From NCBI RefSeq assembly GCF_034479515.1, contig NZ_CP140152.1, forward strand, positions 2,108,001 through 2,172,000: DNA of 64,000 bases, written 5' to 3'. Below, in pieces: positions 55,838 to 63,371 of this stretch. Each line of letters begins with the position of its first letter. Position 1 is the stretch's first letter. The notes beneath the pieces are model-generated. The model made no database searches and was not told where the DNA came from. It saw only the letters and a program-made list of their open reading frames with translations. Source of the stretch: Duganella zoogloeoides. GTDB taxonomy: Bacteria; Pseudomonadota; Gammaproteobacteria; Burkholderiales; Burkholderiaceae_D. A program made the translations under genes and the position numbers.

Positions 55838-57244
55838 ATGATTTGTCTGCATAAACCTGGCGGCGCGATTGCCATGGCGGCGGCGTTGCTGCTGTCCGGC
55901 TGCGCGTCGCTGTCCGGCGATGGCGGCTTCAAGGCCGCCGCCGCCGTCAGCGAACAGCGCACCGGCGCACCGGCCAGCGTGGCCGGCCGCCTGCCGCAGA
56001 ATGACGACGATGGCCGCGCGCTGGCCGCCGTGATCGAGCAGAAACTGGCGCAACCGCTGACCGCCAACGACGCCGTGCACATCGCGCTGCTCAACAACCG
56101 TGGCCTGCAAGCGACCTACTGGTCGCTTGGCATCGCCGAGGCGGACCTGGTGCAGGCGGGACGCCTGCAAAATCCGGTACTCGATTTCAAGCGCAGCCAC
56201 GGTGGCGGCGCGCTGGAAATCGAACGCACGTTGACCTTCAACCTGCTCGGCATCATCACCGCGCCAATGGCCGGCCGCATCGAAGGGCGCCGCTACGAGC
56301 AAAGCAAGCTGCTGGTCGCGAATGAAGCGGTGCGGGTGGCGCTTGATACGCGCCGCGCCTGGGTGGCTGCGGTGGCAGCAAGCCAAAGCGCCGACTATGC
56401 CCAGCAGGTGGAAGCATCGGCCCAGGCGAGCGCGGAACTGGCGCAGCGCATGCGCGACGCCGGCAACTGGAGCGCCATGGACGTGGCGCGCGAACAGGCC
56501 TACCACGCCCAGACCAGCGCCGACGTCAACGCGGCCCGCAAAGGCGCCGTGATGGCGCGCGAAAAGCTCACCCGCCTGATGGGACTCGCTGGCGTGCAAG
56601 CGGCTTATAAACTGCCGGGCCACTTGCCCGACCTGCCCGCGGTGCCATCCGAACTGGCTGACATCGAACAGGTGGCGGTCAACGAGCGGCTCGACATCCA
56701 GGCCGCCAAACTCGATGTGGCGCACACCGCCAGCACCCTGGGTCTGACCAAAACCACGCGCTTCATCAATGTGCTCGACTTGGGGCTGGTGGCCAACAGC
56801 GAAGGTGCGACCAACACCCGGGGCTACGAGATTGCGCTGGAAATTCCGCTGTTCGACTGGGGTTCCACTCGGGTGGCCAGGGCCGAAGCGACTTATATGC
56901 AGGCCGCGAACATGCTGGCGCAGACGGCCATCAACGCTCGCAGCGAAGCGCGCGAAAGCTATGCCGATTACCGCGCCTCGTACGACCTGGCGCGCCACTA
57001 CCGCGACCAGGTGCTGCCGGCCCGTAAAAAGCTGGCCGACGAAACCCTGCTGCGCTACAACGGCATGCTGATGAGCGTGTTCGAACTGCTGGCCGACGCC
57101 CGCGAACAGGCCAGCGCGGTGCGCGGCTACATCGCCGCCCAGCAGGACTTCTGGACCGCCCAGGCCAACCTGGAGGCCGCACTCGGCGGCCGGCTGCCGG
57201 CGCAAACCATCCACCAAGAATCGAAGCAAGGAGACCAACCATGA
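55838..57244 (+). CDS. TolC-family outer-membrane lipoprotein (CusC-like)
   Basis: A 468-residue outer-membrane factor. The signal peptide ends in a lipobox (LLLSGC, Cys at about 22). The two TolC repeats are readable: LNNRGLQATYWSLGIAEADLVQAGRLQNPV in the first and IALEIPLFDWGSTRVARAEATYMQAANM in the second, with long helical coiled-coil stretches between. It should form the trimeric exit channel of a tripartite efflux pump. No inner-membrane pump (CusA-type) or adaptor (CusB-type) is present here, so they must be elsewhere. Its stop overlaps the start of the multicopper oxidase gene (57241 versus 57244). Confidence 0.9.
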   Translation: MICLHKPGGAIAMAAALLLSGCASLSGDGGFKAAAAVSEQRTGAPASVAGRLPQNDDDGRALAAVIEQKLAQPLTANDAVHIALLNNRGLQATYWSLGIAEADLVQAGRLQNPVLDFKRSHGGGALEIERTLTFNLLGIITAPMAGRIEGRRYEQSKLLVANEAVRVALDTRRAWVAAVAASQSADYAQQVEASAQASAELAQRMRDAGNWSAMDVAREQAYHAQTSADVNAARKGAVMAREKLTRLMGLAGVQAAYKLPGHLPDLPAVPSELADIEQVAVNERLDIQAAKLDVAHTASTLGLTKTTRFINVLDLGLVANSEGATNTRGYEIALEIPLFDWGSTRVARAEATYMQAANMLAQTAINARSEARESYADYRASYDLARHYRDQVLPARKKLADETLLRYNGMLMSVFELLADAREQASAVRGYIAAQQDFWTAQANLEAALGGRLPAQTIHQESKQGDQP

Positions 57245-58623
57245 CTACCCGCAGATCGTTCCTGAGCGGCGCCGCCCTGATTGGCGCCGGCATGGTGACC
57301 AAGGCCGGCGCGGCCTCGCTGCCCGAAGCGCCGGTGCAATCGTCGTCGACCACCGCGCCGCCGCTGGCTCCTCCCAACGGCCGCCCGTACAACCCGGTGG
57401 TCACGCTCAACGGCTGGACCCTGCCGTGGCGCATGAAGGACGGCGTCAAGGAGTTCCACCTGGTGGCCGAGCCGGTGGTGCGCGAAATCGCCCCCGGCAT
57501 GACCGCCAACCTGTGGGGCTACAACGGCCAGAGTCCGGGCCCGACCATCGAAGTGGTGGAGGGCGACCGCGTGCGGATCTTCGTCACCAATAAGCTGCCC
57601 GAGCACACCAGCGTGCACTGGCACGGCCAGCTGCTGCCCAACGGGATGGATGGCGTGACGGGCCTGACGCAACCGGGCATCAAGCCCGGTAAAACCTTCG
57701 TCTACGAATTCGTGGCGCGCAATGCCGGCACTTTCATGTACCACCCGCACGCGGACGAGATGGCGCAAATGGCGATGGGGATGATGGGCTTCTGGATCAC
57801 CCATCCGAAGAACCCGAAACAGCACGCGGTGGATCGCGACTTCGTGTTCCTGATCAGCGCTTACGACATCGAACCGGGCAGCTACACGCCCAAGATCAAC
57901 ACCATGACGGACTTTAATTTGTGGACCTTCAACAGCCGCGCCTTCCCCGGCATCGACCCGATGGTCGTGCGCAAGGATGACCGGGTGCGGGTACGCGTGG
58001 GTAATCTCACCATGACCAACCACCCGATCCACCTGCATGGCCACACGTTCGAAGTGACCGGCACCGACGGCGGCTGGGTCAAGCCATCGGCGCGCTGGCC
58101 CGAAGTGACGACCGACATCGCCGTGGGCCAGATGCGCGCCATAGAATTCGTGGCCGATGCGCCCGGCGACTGGGCCTTCCACTGCCACAAGTCGCACCAC
58201 ACCATGAACGCCATGGGCCACGACGTGCCGACCATGATCGGCGTCGATCACAAGGGGGTGGCTGCGAAGATCAACAAGCTGGTGCCGGGCTACATGGTCA
58301 TGGGCGACAAGGGCGGCTCGATGGGCGACATGCGCATGCCGCTGCCGGAAAACACCCTGCCGATGATGAGCGGGGACGGCCCGTTCGGCGGCCTGGAAAT
58401 GGGCGGCATGTTCACGACGATGAAAGTGCGCGAAGGCCTGGCGCGCAACGATTACAAGGACCCCGGCTGGTACCAGCACCCGAAAGGCACGGTCGCCTAC
58501 GAGTGGACCGGCGAAACTCCGCCGGCGCCGCGTGCGCCGGGCGTGCCGGAGGTACCTGGGCCCAAGCCGGCGGCCGATGCCTTGAATATCAAGCGCGATG
58601 GGGGCGGGCACCAGCATCATTGA
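57241..58623 (+). CDS. Multicopper oxidase, Tat-exported (copper-resistance type)
   Basis: A 460-residue multicopper oxidase. A twin-arginine signal (TTRRSFLSGAA) sends it folded to the periplasm. The copper ligands lie in the usual four blocks: HWHGQLLPNGMDG, MYHPHADEMAQMAMG, HPIHLHGHTFEVTG and HCHKSHHTMNAMGHDVP. A Met-rich tail (MGDMRMPLPENTLPMMSG and GGLEMGGMF) may bind Cu(I), and the protein ends in His residues. The likely role is oxidation of Cu(I) to the less toxic Cu(II). It overlaps the TolC-like gene by four bases and is the last of the set. Confidence 0.92.
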   Translation: MTTRRSFLSGAALIGAGMVTKAGAASLPEAPVQSSSTTAPPLAPPNGRPYNPVVTLNGWTLPWRMKDGVKEFHLVAEPVVREIAPGMTANLWGYNGQSPGPTIEVVEGDRVRIFVTNKLPEHTSVHWHGQLLPNGMDGVTGLTQPGIKPGKTFVYEFVARNAGTFMYHPHADEMAQMAMGMMGFWITHPKNPKQHAVDRDFVFLISAYDIEPGSYTPKINTMTDFNLWTFNSRAFPGIDPMVVRKDDRVRVRVGNLTMTNHPIHLHGHTFEVTGTDGGWVKPSARWPEVTTDIAVGQMRAIEFVADAPGDWAFHCHKSHHTMNAMGHDVPTMIGVDHKGVAAKINKLVPGYMVMGDKGGSMGDMRMPLPENTLPMMSGDGPFGGLEMGGMFTTMKVREGLARNDYKDPGWYQHPKGTVAYEWTGETPPAPRAPGVPEVPGPKPAADALNIKRDGGGHQHH

Positions 58624-58649
58624 AACATGAGTTAAAGATGGCCGGTGCC

Positions 58650-58701
58650 CGGCCGCCGGTACGCCGGCCGCCGGTGCGCCGGCCGCCGGTACGCCGGCCG
58701 C
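58650..58701. repeat. 15-base tandem repeat after the multicopper oxidase gene
   Basis: Three and a half copies of CGGCCGCCGGTACGC (58650, 58665 with one change, 58680, then a partial copy) fill the space between the oxidase stop at 58623 and the next stop codon at 58702. Each unit can fold on itself; a role in termination between convergent genes is possible. Confidence 0.75.
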
Positions 58702-58986
58702 TCAGAACGGCAGGGGGCGGGAGGTGGCGCGCCGGGTGCCGTAGCGGCGCCATGCGATCTGGTCGGTGTCGATGTCGCCGACCAGGTTGGTCGTATCGAA
58801 GTGCGCGAAAGTGCGCGAATAGCCGCCCTCGCGCGGCGATACCAGCATGATGGGCAGGGTGGGGAACACCCGCTGGGCATCGGCGATCATGCGTTCGCCG
58901 GGCTCGGGATAAGTCAGCTCCACGGGCACCAGGACCACCGCCAATGTCAGCTGGCGGATGGTGATAACGGCAGCGGTCAATTCCAC
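58702..58986 (-). CDS. Hypothetical protein next to the S24 repressor
   Basis: A 94-residue protein I do not recognise. It has one mildly hydrophobic stretch near the N-terminus (LTLAVVLVPVELTYP) and a basic C-terminus. It starts at a GTG immediately after the TAA of the repressor gene, so translation is coupled. Nearby phage-like genes suggest a phage or plasmid origin, but this is inference. Confidence 0.5.
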   Translation of the reverse strand: MELTAAVITIRQLTLAVVLVPVELTYPEPGERMIADAQRVFPTLPIMLVSPREGGYSRTFAHFDTTNLVGDIDTDQIAWRRYGTRRATSRPLPF

Positions 58987-59739
58987 TTACAGGCGGTCCT
59001 TGAAGTTGCGCGCATCGAAGCGCACGATGCGGCCGATCACAATGCAGTCGGCGCCCTTGCACGGCTCGGGGCGGAACGCCGGATTTTCCGACGCCAGGAA
59101 CCATTCGCGGCGCTGGTACACCAGGCGCTTGATCACGGCCTGGCCGTTGTAATTCATGGCAAACACGCCACCGGCCTTGCGCGCCTTGTCCGCCGTGTTA
59201 ATTACCACGATATCACCCTCATACATCATCGGCTGCATGCTGTCGCCCTTGATCTTGATGGCCAGCAGTGCGCGCGGCGACAGGTCGTTTTCTTCGAGCC
59301 ACTGGCGCGGCACATGGTGCTGGCCATTTTCTTCGTACAGCGGCACGGTCTCGATGCCGTCGATGCCCGCTTGCAGGTGTAGAGACACCAGCTCGATCGG
59401 CACCGATGGCGGCGCCATGTCATCATCGCCGGTTACCGGCTGCGCCTCGGGCATGTCGATGCCTGCCACCGAGCGCGAAGCCTCGGCAATCTGCGCCGCA
59501 ATAGTGGGGCTGAACGCATCGACCGGCACGGCCAGGCCGCGCGCAAAGGCGGTAGCGGCCTTGATGTTGAGCGGCCGCCGGCCCGCCACGTACTGCCACA
59601 CCATCCCTTGCGAGCCGATGTCGAACTGCAGGCCGAACTCCGCCTGCGAGATCTTCGGTTCGCGCGCAGCCAGCAGCGCCTTGAGCCGCGCCGCGTCGTC
59701 GAGTTGCCAGGGGGCGAGGGAGGTGGTGTCAGGTTTCAT
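58987..59739 (-). CDS. XRE/S24-type (phage-like) repressor with self-cleavage domain
   Basis: A 250-residue repressor. The N-terminal part is a Cro/CI-type DNA-binding domain (ISQAEFGLQFDIGSQGMVWQYVAGRRPLNIKAA). The C-terminal part is an S24 (LexA/CI) peptidase domain with KGDSMQPMMYEGD (Ser167) and Lys204 in QAVIKRLVY; the Ser-Lys spacing of 37 equals that of LexA. An Ala-Gly pair at 92-93 is a possible cleavage site. Such repressors lose function upon RecA-stimulated cleavage. It is divergent from a holin-like gene, with a promoter and GCTATT half-sites between. The upstream frame to 59766 is probably leader sequence. Confidence 0.85.
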   Translation of the reverse strand: MKPDTTSLAPWQLDDAARLKALLAAREPKISQAEFGLQFDIGSQGMVWQYVAGRRPLNIKAATAFARGLAVPVDAFSPTIAAQIAEASRSVAGIDMPEAQPVTGDDDMAPPSVPIELVSLHLQAGIDGIETVPLYEENGQHHVPRQWLEENDLSPRALLAIKIKGDSMQPMMYEGDIVVINTADKARKAGGVFAMNYNGQAVIKRLVYQRREWFLASENPAFRPEPCKGADCIVIGRIVRFDARNFKDRL

Positions 59740-59780
59740 GAAAGGAAGTTTAGCACGTTGTTGCACATCTGACGAGCTTT

Positions 59781-59816
59781 GCTATTGATTTATATAATAG
59801 CGGTGCTATTATTCAA
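59781..59816 (-). promoter_or_regulatory. Leftward promoter with overlapping GCTATT operator half-sites
   Basis: On the minus strand TTGAAT (59816-59811) and TATAAA (59794-59789) are separated by 16 bases and point to the repressor gene. Overlapping it, GCTATT (59781-59786) and AATAGC (59796-59801) form a perfect inverted repeat with nine bases between, and a third GCTATT lies at 59805-59810. This fits autoregulation by the S24 repressor and control of the divergent holin-like gene. Inference from position only. Confidence 0.55.
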
Positions 59817-59860
59817 TGTGTCTTCAGCGACATTTCATCAAACCTCAAGAAAGAGCCATC

Positions 59861-60292
59861 ATGCCCGTTCCCGACATCATCCCGTTCAGCGCCGGCGCGT
59901 TGGTTCAGATCATGGCGCTGCCAGTTGCCGCTGGCGCGGCCGCCACCGCGCTCACTTTCCTGTTCATGTGGCCGCGCACGCGCCGCGAAGCGCTGGTTCG
60001 GCTGACCTGTTCGATCTGCACTGCCGCCTTGCTGGGGCCATTGCTGCTGGTTGCCTTGCACAGCTGGTGGCCCACGCTGTTCGACTCGGCCAAGGTGCTG
60101 GCGGTGCTGTACGGCGCGCCATCCATCCTGGGCGTGGTGGCCGTGGCGTGCCCGGTACTGGTGTTGGCCGGCCTGCCCGCCTGGTGGGGGCTGGGTGCGG
60201 TCGTGCTGTGGCTGGAGCGCCGGCGCGGCAAGGACATCGGCGAGCTGGTCCATGATGCAGCGGAGGTGGTGCGCGAGGTACGGCGCGGCTGA
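59861..60292 (+). CDS. Holin-like small membrane protein
   Basis: A 143-residue protein with three to four hydrophobic segments (GALVQIMALPVAAGAAATALTFLFMW, TAALLGPLLLVALHSWWP, GVVAVACPVLVLAGLPAWWG) and a charged C-terminus (ERRRGKDIGELVHDAAEVVREVRRG). Size and layout resemble putative phage holins; I do not recognise a specific family. The start at the ATG at 59861 is preceded by AAGAAAGAG; a longer frame from 59816 has no such site. It is divergent from the S24 repressor gene and lies directly before the tRNA-Leu gene. Confidence 0.5.
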   Translation: MPVPDIIPFSAGALVQIMALPVAAGAAATALTFLFMWPRTRREALVRLTCSICTAALLGPLLLVALHSWWPTLFDSAKVLAVLYGAPSILGVVAVACPVLVLAGLPAWWGLGAVVLWLERRRGKDIGELVHDAAEVVREVRRG

Positions 60293-60349
60293 GGACTGTT
60301 GTCGGTATGGCAGTAGCGCGGCGCTTGTGTCATAATATTGCGCTGCACT

Positions 60350-60434
60350 GCTCCGATGGTGAAATTGGTAGACACTGGAGACTTAAAATCTCCCGCCGCA
60401 AGGCGTGCCGGTTCGATTCCGGCTCGGAGCACCA
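60350..60434 (+). tRNA. tRNA-Leu (anticodon TAA), CCA encoded
   Basis: An 85-base gene. The acceptor stem GCTCCGA pairs with TCGGAGC, followed by A and a genome-encoded CCA. The anticodon stem GGAGA/TCTCC holds the loop CTTAAAA with anticodon TAA (60384-60386), reading UUA. A long variable arm (CCGCCGCAAGGCG) is as expected for leucine, and the T arm reads GCCGGTTCGATTCCGGC. The 3' end is the likely attachment site of the element that follows, because the integrase gene starts 165 bases downstream. Confidence 0.95.
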
Positions 60435-60458
60435 GCCCTCATTTCAGCGGTACCTCAT

Positions 60459-60503
60459 AAAACGCCATAAGCTCTTGAAAAACAAGGGTTTATGGCGTTT
60501 TTT
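60459..60503. terminator. Strong hairpin terminator after tRNA-Leu
   Basis: AAAACGCCATAA (60459-60470) pairs perfectly with TTATGGCGTTTT (60490-60501), followed by further T residues. With A and T runs on both sides it can work on either strand. It ends the tRNA transcript ahead of the integrase gene. Confidence 0.85.
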
Positions 60504-60598
60504 GCTGTGCGCCATGGCCAACTTATGACCCTTAAAAACCACTGTTTTCTGCTACGCTTTACACAAAATTTACACACGTTTTACACAAGGAGGTTGCC

Positions 60599-61612
60599 AT
60601 GGCAAGTTATAGCAAATCTGGAAAACGGTGGCGTGTAGCGGTGGCAGTGCAGGGCGTTCGAGATACGAAGACGTTCTCTACCAAGGCGGAGGCGATGGTA
60701 TGGGCAGTAGAACGCGAGAGCGAAATCCGATCTGGCGCGACCCAACATCCAGCTGCAAGAAAGACGCTCGATGAAGCATTCGAGCGGTATCTGAAAGAGG
60801 TCTCTGTGCACAAGCGTGGGCATCGCATGGAACGCCACCGACTCGCCGCCATCGCTGGTCACGTGGTGGCTGGCAAGCGCCTGGGCGACATGCTTCTTGC
60901 CGATATCACTTCGGATGTTATCGGACAGTGGCGCGATCTTCGACTTCGGGGAACCGCTGCCGCGCGGTTCGAGGACAAGGTAAAAGGCGCGTCGGTCATT
61001 CGGGAGCTTAATCTGCTCTCGCATGTCTTCACGAGCGCGCGGCGCGAGTGGGGGTGGATGGTCAAAAGTCCCACCACCGACGTACGTAGACCGAAGGGTT
61101 CTGCCCCGCGCGATCGGCGTATCAGCGCAGATGAAATCGAGCGCATTTGCGTCGCGCTGGGATTTGACGAGGCGCCGGTGGCCTCGAAGAGTGGCGCGGT
61201 TGCAGTGGCGTTCCTGTTCGCGATCGAGACCGCGATGCGCGCTGGCGAAATATGTGGGTTGAAGCGCAGCGAAATCAAGGGGAGCGTGGCGCATCTGGCC
61301 CGCACGAAGAACGGCACCAAGCGCGATGTTCCTCTATCGATTCGTGCACTGGATCTGCTGGCATTACTTCCACCTGGCCCAGCGCTGTTCGACGTTAGCT
61401 CGGCAAGCTTGGACGCCTTGTTCCGCAAGGCGAAGACGCGCTGCCAGATCGAGGATCTGAAGTTTCACGACACCCGGCATGAGGCGATCACTCGGCTCGC
61501 AAAAAAACTCACCGTTCTGGAACTGGCGCGCGTTGTTGGACATCGGAATCTGAATGAACTGCAGACCTACTACAACGAAACTGCGGAAGAGTTGTCCAAG
61601 AAACTTCAGTAG
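60599..61612 (+). CDS. Tyrosine recombinase (integrase) of an integrative element
   Basis: A 337-residue tyrosine integrase. It has an N-terminal arm-binding region with KTFSTKAEAMVWAVERE, a SAM-like core-binding part, and the catalytic domain with Arg in AMRAGEICGL, Lys in RTKNGTKRDVPL, His-x-x-Arg in HDTRHEAITRLA, His in VVGHRN and the Tyr nucleophile in LQTYYNETA. It would insert and excise the element at the tRNA-Leu 3' end. The ATG at 60599 follows a near-perfect AAGGAGG. Base composition in this region is visibly lower in GC than in the left 60 kb, supporting acquisition by transfer. Confidence 0.93.
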   Translation: MASYSKSGKRWRVAVAVQGVRDTKTFSTKAEAMVWAVERESEIRSGATQHPAARKTLDEAFERYLKEVSVHKRGHRMERHRLAAIAGHVVAGKRLGDMLLADITSDVIGQWRDLRLRGTAAARFEDKVKGASVIRELNLLSHVFTSARREWGWMVKSPTTDVRRPKGSAPRDRRISADEIERICVALGFDEAPVASKSGAVAVAFLFAIETAMRAGEICGLKRSEIKGSVAHLARTKNGTKRDVPLSIRALDLLALLPPGPALFDVSSASLDALFRKAKTRCQIEDLKFHDTRHEAITRLAKKLTVLELARVVGHRNLNELQTYYNETAEELSKKLQ

Positions 61613-61783
61613 CCATCGGCCGGGCCACTTACCTGCTTATAATTCCTGCCGATTCGGAACCGATTTTTTTTGGTCTCAGTGGTGAAGTTTGATCTCGCTT
61701 ACATCGACTGCCAAGTAGAGGCCGCACCATGTCTATGTTTGCTGCAAGCGTGGCTGTGCACGATGTTTGGACGGGTGAGGATC

Positions 61784-62049
61784 ATGAATGACACTGAATT
61801 TGTAGAGCGTCTGGCCGAAGCGCTCGCGGATATGTTAGGCCAACAATACCGCTATCCATTGACCTGTGGGACATCGGGATGATCGCGAATTATCTGAAAC
61901 GCGATCCGCAAGTAGTTCGCGAGAGGATGGCCTGCCTTCCCGGATTCCCTAAAGCTATTCGCCTGCCGACCAAGACCGGCAGGGCGCAGCCGCTCTACAG
62001 CGCGAAGGAGGTGATCGAGTGGGTGCATAGCCACAAGGAGAAAAATTGA
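61784..62049 (+). pseudogene. Frameshifted DNA-binding protein gene of the element (excisionase-like)
   Basis: The first part is read from the ATG at 61784 (MNDTEFVERLAEALADMLGQQ); the rest is read in the -1 frame, IPLSIDLWDIGMIANYLKRDP, then CLPGFPKAIRLPTKTG and PLYSAKEVIEWVHSHKEKN, to the stop at 62049. Joined, the two parts match my recollection of short betaproteobacterial phage or island proteins found directly after integrases, with a MerR/AlpA-like helix-turn-helix. The break lies near 61843-61846. As it stands only a 56-residue product from the ATG at 61879 is intact. Sequencing error, true pseudogene or ribosomal frameshifting cannot be separated here. Confidence 0.55.
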
Positions 62050-62429
62050 AGTCTTCCGCGCCGCATCGATATTCCTTCTTCAATCTATCTGCATCCGTTT
62101 CTGCAACGGTTTGAGAGCACGGGCGGTGCCGCCGTTTTCCGATTTGGCCAAGTTGGCAAATGAGGTAAATGGTATGTATCGTTTTATGATAGGCATTATC
62201 CAGTCCATCGACGGGTGGCAACTTACCCGCAAAGGGGTAGCCAGTCCCGAATCCGTCGTGCAATGACAATTGACTCACCTGAAACTGAGCGAAAAACTTA
62301 TCTGGCCTGCCTGACCACCAGCATTCATGAGCGAATTTTGCAACGCATTTGCGCCCACAAATTGTGGCTATGGACATAAATTCTGAAGCGATCAGTTTCA
62401 GGAATGCGCCAGGGCACTGACTGCAGCAC

Positions 62430-63095
62430 TCCTTGGAATTCAAACGCGCATTGTTGGTGCTGTCGTTCGAACCGACCGGTACCGTTGCTCGCATCCCGCG
62501 CGAACGCGGCGCCAACGCCAACTAGGTGCTCAGCTGGCGCCGCCTCTATCAACAAAAGCGCCTCGACCTGCCTGCGTGGATGCGCGGCGATGGTTTGTTA
62601 CCGGTGGTGCAGGCTCCGACAGCGCCTGCTCCAGGCAAGGCGCCGGGGACGATGCCAACGCCACGATCGCGCTTGAGGTGGATGGGTCCCGGTAAGAATC
62701 AAAGGCCTACCTACCGCGGCAGTCTGGCAAAGGTCTTGATGGAGTGCTGCAATGATCAGCTTGCCAGCCGGCACCAGTGTCCGATAGACGCCGGCACCAC
62801 CGACATGACCTCCAGCTTCAACGGGCGGCAGCCAACGTGTCAACAGTGCTGGAGGAAGGTTCGTTCTCCGCACAAATATTTATGTTCCGTGGACGTCGCG
62901 GGGACATCACCAAATTTCGGTGGTGGACCGGCAGCAGTGGTTTGTGCCTGCTGGCCAAGCAGCTTGAACTCGGGCGTTTCATCCGGCGCAGGTTAGCAAC
63001 GATTCGGTGGCGCTGACGCAGGCGCTATCGGTGCGGCTTGAGGGCATAGAGTGGCGACGGCTGGTACGGACCTGGAAACCCGAACGTCAGCCTTT
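62430..63095 (+). mobile_element. IS66-family remnant (tnpA and tnpB pseudogenes)
   Basis: From 62430 the reading EFKRALLVLSFEPTGTVARI, then ERGANAN-stop-VLSWRRLYQQKR, is an IS66 TnpA with an in-frame TAG and a later frame change. From the ATG at 62752 MISLPAGTSVR opens TnpB, interrupted by a stop and frame change; VLEEGSFSAQIFMFRGRRGD and WWTGSSGLCLLAKQLELGRF follow, and GIEWRRLVRTWKPER ends it near 63095. The tnpC transposase gene is missing, apart from a possible trace at 63128. Between 62050 and 62430 I see no gene. The element is dead. Confidence 0.75.
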
Positions 63096-63337
63096 TAAAC
63101 GATCCAAGTATGGCGTGAACTTAGCGCATGCACGGCCCAAACGGCTTGCCCGACGATATTGCCATTTCGGATACGCCCCAAAATATTTGCCGTATCTTGT
63201 CTGAGTGACGTCGTTGCCGATGACAGCAACGCTTTGCATGAAGTTCTGTTTAGCGCCTCCGCGGAGCGGCGCGCGGGTGCCACGGGCATCATCACCCGCT
63301 GCCGCGAAATCGGCAGCCCTTCGAGCGACCTGTGGTA

Positions 63338-63353
63338 CTGTACGAACATACAG
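63338..63353 (+). promoter_or_regulatory. LexA-type SOS box (CTGT-N8-ACAG)
   Basis: CTGTACGAACATACAG is a perfect match to the CTGT-N8-ACAG LexA operator consensus, with flanking TA on the left. It lies 19 bases before the GTG start of the next gene, in the position expected for an SOS-controlled promoter. No binding data. Confidence 0.6.
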
Positions 63354-63371
63354 TTAATTTGAGGTGTTGAA

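Noticed and set aside
61955..62521. 188-residue open frame on the minus strand over the IS66 remnant
   Set aside because: It crosses the end of the DNA-binding gene and IS66 debris, has mixed composition and no start signal.
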